A DNA stretch of 24,974 nt, from IMG/VR virus record IMGVR_UViG_3300008108_003710, positions 1 to 24,974 of that record; one strand, 5' to 3'. Made by a program: the position numbers and the translations under genes. Below are positions 8,076 through 15,092 of this stretch, one piece after another. The notes beneath the pieces were generated by a model. That model saw nothing but the letters and a program-made list of their open reading frames with translations. It made no database searches and was not told where the DNA came from. The DNA comes from a virus. Numbering within the stretch: the first letter of the stretch is position 1; the number at the start of each line of letters is the position of its first letter.

Positions 8076-8416
8076 ACAAGCCAGAAGATAAAAATACGTT
8101 GCATCTTATAAGTGATATAACTGAGTTTAACGACCTGCATGATTTTATGCAAGATGAGCACTTAGATAAAGCACTTGCAATAGTAGTAAAGTTATTGATG
8201 AATCCAGATGTTCCATCTGCAAAAGCCCCACATTTAATTATGGAGCTACAGGCTATGTCAACTAAATTTGCCGTACTTGCTTCCGTATATTCAACTATTG
8301 CTAAAGATAAAGCTGGGACAGCTAATAATAACAAAAAGAATATTTACTATTCAGTAAAGGAGTCCATAGACAAACTTGTAGATGCACTTAAGTATGTCGT
8401 TAGGTATAATTCATAA
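8072..8416 (+). CDS. Helical hypothetical protein
   Basis: A 114-aa, mostly helical protein starting with GTG 8072 that overlaps the oxygenase stop (GTGA). Repeated amphipathic stretches (LDKALAIVVKLLMN, SVKESIDKLVDALKYVVRY) suggest a small helical bundle. There are no cysteines, membrane segment or catalytic motif. It lies directly before the Cas4-like nuclease (TAA immediately followed by ATG 8417), so it may be a partner of it, but that is only positional inference. Confidence 0.6.
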   Translation: MNKPEDKNTLHLISDITEFNDLHDFMQDEHLDKALAIVVKLLMNPDVPSAKAPHLIMELQAMSTKFAVLASVYSTIAKDKAGTANNNKKNIYYSVKESIDKLVDALKYVVRYNS

Positions 8417-8984
8417 ATGGCTAGAGATATTGTAAAGAACCTTAAATTTAAAAAACACACAGGCTCATGAAAGATTACAAAATCTTATTAAGACTATGCC
8501 TGAGTGGAGGGCGGAAGAAGAAGAAATTGTTAATGAATACCCACCCATTCGTGGCTTTATAGATTTAATTATGGAATATGACGGCGAGATGGTCATTGGG
8601 GAAATTAAAACTGCTAAGCAAGAGGTGTGGGATACAAGGCAAGCAGAAATGAAGTCTTCTCCAAACCACATGCTGCAGCTACTTACATACATGAAGCTTA
8701 AAAATGCTAAAGAAGGATTCTTCCTGTATGAAAACAAAAATACCCAAGAGGTTTTAATTATTCCAATTTCTATGAATGAAAAAAATAAAGCCATAATAGA
8801 AGATGCTTTTAGGTGGATGGAAAAGGTTTGGGACAACTTCAAAGAAGGAGGCCTACCAGTTAGACCAGAAGGCGCAACAAAATATAAACTGCCATGCACT
8901 TACTGCCCAGTCAAAAAAGAATGTTGGTCTAAAGGCTCTGATCCTGGAACAGTAGAGATCGAGCTAATGAAGGTTTCAAAATAA
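8417..8984 (+). CDS. Cas4/RecB-like PDDEXK exonuclease with out-of-frame 5' end
   Basis: The body (from ATG 8496, 162 aa) is a RecB/Cas4-type nuclease: RGFIDLI gives the motif II Asp, VIGEIKTAK the E-x-K, HMLQLLTYM the Q-x3-Y motif, and CTYCPVKKEC matches the C-x2-C-x5-C of a Cas4 Fe-S cluster. ATG 8496 has no ribosome site. The frame is open upstream to 8436 with no start codon, while ATG 8417, right behind the previous stop, opens another frame (MARDIVKNLKFKKHT) that ends at 8470. A +1 change near 8455-8463 would join them into one protein. The fourth cluster Cys expected near the N-terminus is absent from both pieces. Frameshifting, gene decay and an assembly indel are all possible. Confidence 0.7.
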
Positions 8985-9262
8985 TGATATGTTTAAATTC
9001 AGAATGTAAAAAAGATTTTGTGTCTAAAACGCATAATCAAAAATACTGCTCAGATGAATGCTGTAGAGTTTCAACAAATAAGCGAATAATGGAAAAGTAC
9101 TACGAAAAAAAAGCAATAAAAAATGGAGCTCCTAGAAAATGCAAAGGGTGCAGCAGTTTTTTAAGTAGGTATAATGATCAGCCATACTGCGCTAAATGCA
9201 TAAAGTCTAAAAGCTCAAAGTTTAAAAAAGATCTTATGGGTATAATAGATGACATTGGCTAG
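8984..9262 (+). CDS. Double zinc-ribbon protein
   Basis: A 92-aa protein with two zinc modules: CLNSEC...YCSDEC at the N-terminus and CKGC...YCAKC near residue 53, joined by a basic helix (NKRIMEKYYEKKAIK). This layout resembles small phage DNA-binding or nuclease-associated zinc proteins. It overlaps the nuclease stop (TAATG) and the RuvC-like start by 14 nt, so all three are probably made together. The function is unknown; nucleic-acid binding is inferred from zinc modules plus basic charge. Confidence 0.7.
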   Translation: MICLNSECKKDFVSKTHNQKYCSDECCRVSTNKRIMEKYYEKKAIKNGAPRKCKGCSSFLSRYNDQPYCAKCIKSKSSKFKKDLMGIIDDIG

Positions 9263-9815
9263 TCTTGTAAAGACAAAGGCAAGCAGAGTTCTTGGCATAG
9301 ATGCCTCTACAAACTCTGTAGCATTTTGTTTAATGGAAAATGATATTCCACTTAAGTGGGGTAAGTTTAATATTGTTGGAAACGACATTTACCAAAAGAT
9401 ATATGACGCTAAAGTGAAGACTTCAGCCATGCTAGACGAGCTTAAAGCAGACTATATAGTGGTAGAAGGTGCAGTACTTGTTAGATCAGCAGATGCTGTA
9501 ATTAAGCTTTCATATGTTTATGGTGTAGTTATTGCAGAGCTAATGTCTACTGGCGCTGAAGTTATAACAATATCTCCAAGTGCTTGGCAGTCTTATATAG
9601 GCAATAAAAATCCCACTAAAGAAGAAAAGGCGGGGATAAGAATAAAAAACCCAGGCTACGCAGACTCTTGGTATAAAAATCAGCTGAGGAATATGAGAAA
9701 GCAAAGAACAGCAGACTATTTTAATAAAAAATATTCAATTTCTCTAGATGATTTTGATGTTGCAGATGCATTTGGGATTGCACATTATTCAAATCAGGTA
9801 CTAACAAAGAGATGA
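9249..9815 (+). CDS. RuvC-like Holliday junction resolvase
   Basis: A 188-aa RNase-H-fold nuclease expected to cut branched DNA during recombination or before packaging. Acidic residues match the RuvC family: VLGIDASTNS (first Asp), YIVVEGA (Glu) and the final pair in DDFDVADAFGIA. SPSAWQSYIG recalls the segment that follows the third strand in RuvC. A 25-30-residue insertion around RIKNPGYADSWYKNQLRN is basic and aromatic and may contact DNA. It is coupled to the zinc-ribbon gene before it and to the HTH gene after it. Confidence 0.85.
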   Translation: MTLASLVKTKASRVLGIDASTNSVAFCLMENDIPLKWGKFNIVGNDIYQKIYDAKVKTSAMLDELKADYIVVEGAVLVRSADAVIKLSYVYGVVIAELMSTGAEVITISPSAWQSYIGNKNPTKEEKAGIRIKNPGYADSWYKNQLRNMRKQRTADYFNKKYSISLDDFDVADAFGIAHYSNQVLTKR

Positions 9816-9958
9816 AGTTATATCAAAATAAAGACTGGCTATACAATAGATATGTTGTACAGAAAAAAACAATAGTAGAAATAGCCACAGAGTGCTCTGT
9901 GTCGCACATGACTATACAGAGATATATAGATAAGTTTAAGCTAAAGATCAGACGCTGA
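9812..9958 (+). CDS. 48-aa helix-turn-helix protein
   Basis: A short gene overlapping the RuvC-like stop by 4 nt (ATGA). The predicted protein, starting MKLYQNKDWLYNRYV, contains a clear helix-turn-helix: TIVEIATECSVSHMTIQRYI resembles sigma-factor or homing-endonuclease HTH segments. It ends with a basic tail (KFKLKIRR). The whole protein is one DNA-binding unit, so it could be a small regulator. A promoter begins one base after its stop, which makes local autoregulation possible but unproven. Confidence 0.7.
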   Translation: MKLYQNKDWLYNRYVVQKKTIVEIATECSVSHMTIQRYIDKFKLKIRR

Positions 9959-9987
9959 TTGACTTTTTAGTTGACTAGAAGTATAAT
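9959..9987 (+). promoter_or_regulatory. Strong leaderless promoter for terminase genes
   Basis: TTGACT (9959-9964), 17 nt, TATAAT (9982-9987), then 6 nt to ATG 9994. A second TTGACT (9971-9976) is too close to be used. There is no room for a ribosome site: the predicted start of transcription coincides with the ATG. Confidence 0.85.
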
Positions 9988-9993
9988 TATTTT

Positions 9994-10533
9994 ATGAGCG
10001 AAATAGAGCCAGCAGTACAATTCGACAAAATGAATAGAGTAGTTTCTGAGCTATTAAAAGGTAATTCTGCTACTCAAATATCATCTATCACTGGGCTTAC
10101 CCGTAAAGAAGTTCTTGAGCATATCGATGAGTGGAAGTCTATTGTCCATAATGATACAAATGTCAGGGACAGGGCCAAAGAAGCTTTGCTTGGAGCAGAT
10201 CAGCATTATGACATGTTAATCAAAGAAGCATGGAAAACGGTTGAGGATGCAGATACACAAGGGCAACTAAACGTTAAGTCTGGAACCCTTAAGCTTATTG
10301 CAGACATAGAGACAAAAAGAATTGCTATGCTTCAGTCAATCGGGGTTCTTGAAAATAATGAAATGGCATCTCAGATACTGGAAACAGAAAGAAAGCAGGA
10401 GATGCTTGTTGGCATACTCAAAGAAGTTACTTCAAGCTGCAACCACTGTAAAATAGAAGTAGCAAAAAGACTTTCTCAAATAACTGGAGTGGTCCAGTCT
10501 ATTAACATAATTGAAGAGTCAGATGCCATTTGA
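9994..10533 (+). CDS. Putative terminase small subunit
   Basis: A 179-aa protein directly upstream of and overlapping the large terminase gene. The N-terminus has a helix-turn-helix-like segment (NSATQISSITGLTRKEVLEHI), as in small terminase DNA-binding domains. The rest is predicted long helices (RAKEALLGADQHYDMLIKEAWKTV; KLIADIETKRIAMLQSIG), as in the oligomerisation core that forms a ring. It would recognise phage DNA and start packaging. Position, HTH and length support the call; no family signature proves it. It begins at the predicted first base of its mRNA. Confidence 0.7.
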   Translation: MSEIEPAVQFDKMNRVVSELLKGNSATQISSITGLTRKEVLEHIDEWKSIVHNDTNVRDRAKEALLGADQHYDMLIKEAWKTVEDADTQGQLNVKSGTLKLIADIETKRIAMLQSIGVLENNEMASQILETERKQEMLVGILKEVTSSCNHCKIEVAKRLSQITGVVQSINIIEESDAI

Positions 10534-12328
10534 TTTTTCAGATTTTATAGAAATACTAGACGGAGAAGAATTTGAAGAGCGTCCAGTAGATCTTCAAACA
10601 TTTGTTACAAGCCCAGACTACCTTGGTTTACCACCACTTTCAGAAAATCAATATACTTTAATAGCAAGAAGCTCTCAGATATATAAAGAATCTACATTGA
10701 TTAAGCTGTATGGCGAAGATGTTGGCAAAAAAATGTTTAAACAAACTTGCGTAGAGGTAATTGCACAGCTCGGCAAAGGGTCTGGAAAAGATTATTCTTC
10801 AACAATAGCAGTAGCCTATATAGTTTACCTCTTACTATGCTTAAAAGACCCAGCAGCATATTATGGAAAGCCTCCAAGAGATGCAATAGATATACTAAAT
10901 ATTGCTATTAATGCCCAACAAGCCAACAATGTTTTCTTTAAAGGATTTAAAATGCGTATCGAGGTTTCGCCTTGGTTTGCTGGAAAATATACAGACAAAG
11001 CTTCTGAAATAAAATTTGATAAATCAATAACAGTTCATTCTGGACACTCAGAAAGAGAAGCCTGGGAAGGCTATAACGTTTTAGTTGTGATACTAGATGA
11101 AATTTCTGGATTTGCAACAGAGAACACAAGTGGTCACGACCAAGCTAAAACAGCAGACGCTATATATGATATGTATCGTGCTTCAGTAGACTCACGTTTC
11201 CCAGACTTCGGAAAGGTTATCCTGCTTTCATTCCCAAGATTTAAAAACGATCCAATACAAAAGTTTTATCAATCAGTTATTGCAGAAAAAGAAACAATTA
11301 TTAGAACAGAGATACTAAAGCTAGACCAAGATCTTCCAGCAGGTACAGTCGGGAACGAGTTTGAAGTATCTTGGGAAGAAGACCATATTATTTCTTATGT
11401 TTACCCAAGAGTGTTTGCTTTAAAAAGGCCTACTTGGGAAGTAAACCCTACAAAAAAGATAACAGATTTTACTGTCGCTTTTCACAAAAATCCACAAGAT
11501 GCACTAGGAAGATTTGCATGTATGCCAACTGACGCAGTTGATGCATTTTTTAAATCAAGAGACAAGATAGAAAAGGCGTTTAATAAAGCTCACCTAGCAG
11601 TAGACTCTTTTGGAAGACTAGAGGAGTGGTTTAAGCCAGAAGAAGGAAAAGATTATTTTATACATGTAGACTTAGCTCAAAAGCATGACCATTGTGCGGT
11701 TGCCATGGGCCACGTAAATAAATGGGTTGATATAAAAGTAACAGATACATATAATCAGCCAGCACCTATTGTAGAAATAGATGCTGTTAGATTTTGGACC
11801 CCCACGCCAGATAAGTCCGTAGATTTTACAGAGGTAAAAGACTATATACTTTCTTTAAAGACTAGAGGATTTAACATAAAAGTCTGCACGTTTGACCGAT
11901 GGAACTCTCATGATATGATGCAGCAGTTAAAAACATATGGTATTAATACAGAAATTCTTTCGGTGGCAAAAAAGCACTACGACGATATGGCCATGGTTGT
12001 GCTAGAAGAAAGGCTCTCTGGACCGCATATACCATTATTAATTGATGAATTGCTTCAGCTAAGAATTATGAGGGACAAGGTTGACCACCCAAGAAAAGGC
12101 TCTAAAGACTTAGCCGATGCTGTATGTGGAGCTGTATACAACTCTATAAGCAGAAGCAGAATAAAAAGAGACGAAGAAATAAAAATACACGACTATGAAT
12201 CAATGAGCTATGATAACGATTTTGCAAACGGAAACGATGGCGAAATAGAGTATGTTCAGAATATGATTCGTGCGCCGAGAATGCCTGAAAGTTTAGCTAG
12301 ATCTATAGAAAGCATGGAGATAATATGA
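10523..12328 (+). CDS. terL: Terminase large subunit
   Basis: The packaging motor and headful or cos nuclease, 601 aa. ATG 10523 follows GAAGAG at good spacing; an in-frame TTG lies at 10511. The N-terminal ATPase has Walker A LGKGSGKD (about residue 85) and Walker B VLVVILDEIS with its catalytic Glu (about 190), plus a motif III-like ILLSFPRF. The C-terminal RNase-H-like nuclease has FIHVDLAQKHDHCAVAMG (first Asp), VCTFDRWNS (second) and DLADAVCGA (third). The ATPase insertion naming ENTSGHDQAKTADAIYDMY is typical of phage TerL. Its stop overlaps the next small gene. Confidence 0.93.
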   Translation: MPFDFSDFIEILDGEEFEERPVDLQTFVTSPDYLGLPPLSENQYTLIARSSQIYKESTLIKLYGEDVGKKMFKQTCVEVIAQLGKGSGKDYSSTIAVAYIVYLLLCLKDPAAYYGKPPRDAIDILNIAINAQQANNVFFKGFKMRIEVSPWFAGKYTDKASEIKFDKSITVHSGHSEREAWEGYNVLVVILDEISGFATENTSGHDQAKTADAIYDMYRASVDSRFPDFGKVILLSFPRFKNDPIQKFYQSVIAEKETIIRTEILKLDQDLPAGTVGNEFEVSWEEDHIISYVYPRVFALKRPTWEVNPTKKITDFTVAFHKNPQDALGRFACMPTDAVDAFFKSRDKIEKAFNKAHLAVDSFGRLEEWFKPEEGKDYFIHVDLAQKHDHCAVAMGHVNKWVDIKVTDTYNQPAPIVEIDAVRFWTPTPDKSVDFTEVKDYILSLKTRGFNIKVCTFDRWNSHDMMQQLKTYGINTEILSVAKKHYDDMAMVVLEERLSGPHIPLLIDELLQLRIMRDKVDHPRKGSKDLADAVCGAVYNSISRSRIKRDEEIKIHDYESMSYDNDFANGNDGEIEYVQNMIRAPRMPESLARSIESMEII

Positions 12329-12561
12329 GCGAATATCAAGAAAGAGCAAAGGAGTGCAAATGCTGTACCAAGCATGTGCCTCTTCCAACCACATTAAAAG
12401 AGTACAATAAAGTCATATTGTGCCCAACAACGTATCATAATGTTATTGAGTATAAAAGAATATGGGAGTCTTATGGCTCTAAGCCAGCTGGTAACATAAG
12501 AAAACATTTTTCTGAATACGTACAGGGTATCGTAGAAAACTCTATTGACACCCAGCAGTAA
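12325..12561 (+). CDS. Small zinc-ribbon-like protein after TerL
   Basis: A 78-aa protein overlapping the TerL stop (ATGA). CKCCTKHVP near the N-terminus and ILCPTTYHN further on could bind one zinc (C-x-CC-x2-H, C...H). No family was recognised. Because it is coupled to terL it may be an accessory packaging protein or an unrelated passenger. The last codons contain a TTGACA that serves the tRNA-Met promoter. Confidence 0.6.
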   Translation: MSEYQERAKECKCCTKHVPLPTTLKEYNKVILCPTTYHNVIEYKRIWESYGSKPAGNIRKHFSEYVQGIVENSIDTQQ

Positions 12562-12572
12562 TATAGTACAAT
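12545..12572 (+). promoter_or_regulatory. Promoter for tRNA-Met
   Basis: TTGACA (12545-12550), 16 nt, TACAAT (12567-12572). Transcription would start near 12579, just before the mature tRNA 5' end at 12582. The -35 lies inside the end of the preceding coding region. Confidence 0.6.
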
Positions 12573-12581
12573 TAAGCTTAG

Positions 12582-12655
12582 GTGCCAATAGCTTAGTTGG
12601 TTAAAGCCCCGAACTCATAATTCGGTAATCGTAGGTTCAAGTCCTACTTGGCACA
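12582..12655 (+). tRNA. tRNA with CAT anticodon (Met, or Ile2)
   Basis: A full cloverleaf: acceptor GTGCCAA/TTGGCAC (7 bp), D arm GCTTAG...AAAGC, anticodon stem CCGAA/TTCGG with loop CTCATAA (anticodon 12616-12618), T arm GTAGG-TTCAAGT-CCTAC, discriminator A. CCA is not encoded. A G1:C72 pair and no GGG/CCC anticodon stem argue against the initiator. CAT may read AUG, or AUA if modified to lysidine. Confidence 0.93.
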
Positions 12656-12677
12656 CTATATTTTAAAGGAGGCAAAA

Positions 12678-13400
12678 ATGAAAAAAGTAGTAATAGGAGA
12701 TTCTCATACATCTAAGCTGAGCTATAATCTCCCAGACATGCATATTAAAAATAATCAAATGCATGATCACATATTATCTAAAACATTTTTGGTTCAATAT
12801 TTAACTAATGAAGATGGCGGTCAGCAAAAAATACATGACGAGCTTACATATTATATAGAAAATGATATCAATATTACCTTCTCAAGCCATCCAGGAAGAT
12901 CGGCGTATAACTTTAACTATGAAAAACATAAATACCTTAAAGACTTTAATAATTCTGAGTCTTTAGTTATGCCGTGGCTAGGCTACATAGATGTAAAAAA
13001 TTATTTACCTCAATCAGATAAATACAAGGGCGCAGACGAAGTTGCAGAACATTATGTTAATAGCACTATCAAAAAGTTTGACAATGCCAATATAGTTTTT
13101 ATAGAGCCTATACCGCAGTTTATAACTATAGTCACTGCTAACTGGGGCAATTTTGCTGATGACCCAGCCATAGAATTTGAGGAAAGACATGAGCAGCATT
13201 TGCTGTTTGTAGACGCATTACAAAAGTACTCCAGAAAGAATAACCTGCCAGATCCTATAAATATTCGTGAGGTGCTTGGATGCGATATGATTGATAGCAC
13301 TATGCAGTACAAAAAGCCACTAAATCTTTTATTAAATGATCATTTGGTAGTTGATAAATATAGGCCAATATTAAAATTTATTTTAGACTATAATGTTTAA
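12678..13400 (+). CDS. SGNH/GDSL-like hydrolase candidate
   Basis: A 240-aa protein from ATG 12678 behind a strong AAAGGAGG ribosome site. It opens with KKVVIGDSHTSKL, which fits the block I nucleophile segment of SGNH (GDSL) hydrolases, and ends with LLNDHLVVDKYRPIL, where NDH could supply a catalytic His of a D-x-x-H-like block. NIVFIEPIP recalls a central strand. The usual Gly and Asn blocks are less clear (SSHPGRSAYNF may hold one). If correct it would remove or transfer acyl groups, for example on host surface sugars. It sits alone between two tRNAs with neighbours that also look acquired. Function is tentative. Confidence 0.5.
   Translation: MKKVVIGDSHTSKLSYNLPDMHIKNNQMHDHILSKTFLVQYLTNEDGGQQKIHDELTYYIENDINITFSSHPGRSAYNFNYEKHKYLKDFNNSESLVMPWLGYIDVKNYLPQSDKYKGADEVAEHYVNSTIKKFDNANIVFIEPIPQFITIVTANWGNFADDPAIEFEERHEQHLLFVDALQKYSRKNNLPDPINIREVLGCDMIDSTMQYKKPLNLLLNDHLVVDKYRPILKFILDYNV
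13389..13394 (+). promoter_or_regulatory. Candidate -10 box for tRNA-Arg
   Basis: TATAAT lies 12 nt before the mature tRNA-Arg 5' end, inside the last codons of the preceding gene. No clear -35 is seen 16-18 nt upstream, so readthrough may also contribute. Confidence 0.4.
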
Positions 13401-13406
13401 AGCAAT

Positions 13407-13479
13407 GCCCTTGTAGCTCAGGGGATAGAGCAGCAGGTTTCTACCCTGCGTGTCGGAGGTTCGATTCCTTCCAGGGGTA
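13407..13479 (+). tRNA. tRNA-Arg (anticodon TCT)
   Basis: Cloverleaf: acceptor GCCCTTG/CAGGGGT (first pair G-U), D arm GCTC...GAGC, anticodon stem GCAGG/CCTGC with loop TTTCTAC (anticodon 13440-13442), T arm GGAGG-TTCGATT-CCTTC with one G-U pair, discriminator A. CCA is not encoded. It reads AGA, a favoured Arg codon in this AT-rich sequence. Confidence 0.9.
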
Positions 13480-13509
13480 CTAAAAATGCAATATAAAAGG
13501 AGAACAAAA

Positions 13510-14205
13510 TTGGATATTAAAAATGAGAGCAGGGGAACAGTAATAGTTGCTGGTGCTAGCTATGGTTCTGGTAGACAAACATCACTAAGGTTTGCCGAAG
13601 AAGGATTTACAGTAATTGCATTAGCAAGAACTGAATCTGCATTAAAAAATCTATCAGACAGCCATGAAAATATAACCGCATACAGCATAGACTTATCTAA
13701 TAAAGAAGAGATATCTAAGTTTGGAGATTATATTTCTGATATGGATGTTTCCATATTAGTTAATGTAGCTGGCGGAGGAATAGACTATGTACCAGTAGAA
13801 TACTCAAAAGAAGATCACCTACAGCAGTGCTTTGACATAAATGTTTTTTATGTTTTTAACATGTCAAAGGTATTGATACCAATATTCAAAAAAAATAAAA
13901 GGGGACATATAATAAACATAACCTCTACTGCTGCAGATAATATTTTCCCAGGAAGTAACTCGTACTCTGCTGCAAAAAAAGCAAACTCTGTAATAACAGA
14001 GTCATTAAGATTTGAGCTTCACCAAGACAACATACGTGTAACAGAAATAGCCCCAGGCACCATAAATGGTAGGCAGCCCAGAGAAGTTGCTTTGTCTAGT
14101 TCAGATGTAGCTGAAGCAATATTTTGGGTGTCTCAGCTACCAGAAACAGTTAATATAAATAAAATAAGTATGGCCCATACAAAGAGTATAGATAGGCCAT
14201 GGTAA
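13510..14205 (+). CDS. Short-chain dehydrogenase/reductase
   Basis: A 231-aa NAD(P)-dependent oxidoreductase of the classical SDR family. TTG 13510 lies 7 nt after AAGGAG and is preferred over ATG 13486 or anything reaching into the tRNA. Rossmann glycine motif GASYGSGR, NVAGG at strand 4, catalytic Ser in INITSTAA and YSAAKKA with Tyr and Lys are all present, so the enzyme should be active. IAPGTINGRQP follows strand 6. ALARTESAL after strand 2 places an Arg that often goes with NADP. SDRs are uncommon in phages and the substrate cannot be inferred. It lies between tRNA-Arg and a secreted-type nuclease gene in an accessory block. Confidence 0.85.
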   Translation: MDIKNESRGTVIVAGASYGSGRQTSLRFAEEGFTVIALARTESALKNLSDSHENITAYSIDLSNKEEISKFGDYISDMDVSILVNVAGGGIDYVPVEYSKEDHLQQCFDINVFYVFNMSKVLIPIFKKNKRGHIINITSTAADNIFPGSNSYSAAKKANSVITESLRFELHQDNIRVTEIAPGTINGRQPREVALSSSDVAEAIFWVSQLPETVNINKISMAHTKSIDRPW

Positions 14206-14214
14206 AGGAGAAAC

Positions 14215-14622
14215 ATGTTTGAATATTACGTAAAAAAGGTGAGTAAAATTGTTGACGGAGATACTATTGATGTAGATATAGATCTTGGTTTTGATATTTC
14301 ATTCAGCTCCAGAGTTCGTTTGGCTGGCATCGATACGCCAGAAAGCAGAACATCAGATAAACTAGAAAAGTCATTAGGGCTTGAGTCTAAGGCATATTTA
14401 AAAAGTGCAATTGAGGCAGCAAAGACTGTTGTAATCAAAACAGAAAAGATGGACTCTTCAGAAAAATATGGTCGAATTTTAGGTTGGGTATTCCTTGATG
14501 GATCTGATATATCTATTAATCAGAAAATGATAGATGATGGGTATGCATGGGGATATATGGGGGAAACAAAGATTAAAGACTTTAGCGCCCTAGCAAAACA
14601 AAGGGCTAAATCAAAAAAATAG
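14215..14622 (+). CDS. Thermonuclease-family (SNase-like) nuclease
   Basis: A 135-aa staphylococcal-nuclease-fold protein behind AAAGGAG. Family residues are in order: VSKIVDGDTIDVDID (first Ca ligand Asp), RVRLAGIDTPESR (Arg, Asp, Thr and the general-base Glu) and KYGRILGWVF (second catalytic Arg). MIDDGYAWGYMG is the usual end of the OB barrel. No signal peptide is visible, so it should act in the cytoplasm, perhaps degrading host DNA or RNA. Confidence 0.88.
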   Translation: MFEYYVKKVSKIVDGDTIDVDIDLGFDISFSSRVRLAGIDTPESRTSDKLEKSLGLESKAYLKSAIEAAKTVVIKTEKMDSSEKYGRILGWVFLDGSDISINQKMIDDGYAWGYMGETKIKDFSALAKQRAKSKK

Positions 14623-14652
14623 TTGCACAACTATCCCAGCAAATGGTATAAT
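14623..14652 (+). promoter_or_regulatory. Promoter for the hsp20-like gene
   Basis: TTGCAC (14623-14628), 18 nt, TATAAT (14647-14652), directly after the nuclease stop. The -10 is perfect and the -35 matches 4 of 6. The transcript would begin near 14659 with a hairpin-forming leader of about 50 nt. Confidence 0.6.
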
Positions 14653-14654
14653 TA

Positions 14655-14685
14655 TTTAGTCGCCTGCCAAATGGGGGAGACTAAA
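14655..14685 (+). promoter_or_regulatory. Leader hairpin before the hsp20-like gene
   Basis: TTTAGTC (14655-14661) pairs with GACTAAA (14679-14685), enclosing a C/G-rich loop with GGGGGAG. It lies at the expected 5' end of the transcript and may stabilise it; a separate AAGGAG precedes ATG 14711. A temperature-sensing role is possible given the gene but unsupported. Confidence 0.4.
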
Positions 14686-14710
14686 TTACTTGCTTAAAAA
14701 GGAGAATAAA

Positions 14711-15042
14711 ATGGTAACACAATTTGCTATGGATCTATTCAAGGATCCATTTTTTATTGGCTTCAACAGAGAGTTGGAGCGTTTCAATAGTCTTAGTAAG
14801 GTAAATAATACTGCATTCCCGCCGTATGATTTGCTAAAGCTAGACGAAGACAACTATTTACAGAAGTAACAGATGCAGAAGTTGTACATAAGGGAATTGC
14901 TGCACGTAAGTTCACAAGAATCTTTGAACTAAGTGAATACATGGAAGTTTCTAGTGTAGAACTAAAAGACGGAATGTTAAATATCCGTGTTGTTAGAAAT
15001 CTGCCAAAAGAAAAACAACCAAAAATTCTAAAAATTAAATAA
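14711..15042 (+). pseudogene. Small heat-shock protein (Hsp20/IbpA-like), internally deleted
   Basis: Two frames together encode the two ends of a phage Hsp20 chaperone. From ATG 14711 (behind AAAAAGGAG) a 52-aa piece reads DLFKDPFFIGF...FPPYDLLKLDEDNY and stops at 14869. From about 14857 the frame one base earlier reads LFTEVTDAEVVHKGIAARKF, RIFELSEYMEV, KDGMLNIRVVRNLPKE and ends with KILKIK, the C-terminal I-x-I motif, at TAA 15040. The expected middle strands, normally about 25-30 residues holding an AVAGF-type motif, are missing, and the junction falls near 14851-14860. A deletion plus frame change is the simplest reading. A -1 frameshift would still give a chaperone lacking its core. Confidence 0.75.
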
Positions 15043-15092
15043 AAGTGAGACCTGGGTACGTCCAAAAACTGCCCTCTAACAGAGAGATTAAT

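Noticed and set aside
8465-8899. Reverse-strand 144-aa frame opposite the Cas4-like nuclease
   Set aside because: The + strand carries recognisable nuclease motifs; every other credible gene is on the + strand.
12545-12567. TTGACA with TATAGT as tRNA-Met promoter
   Set aside because: Spacing is only 11 nt; the overlapping TACAAT at 12567 gives 16 nt and was used instead.
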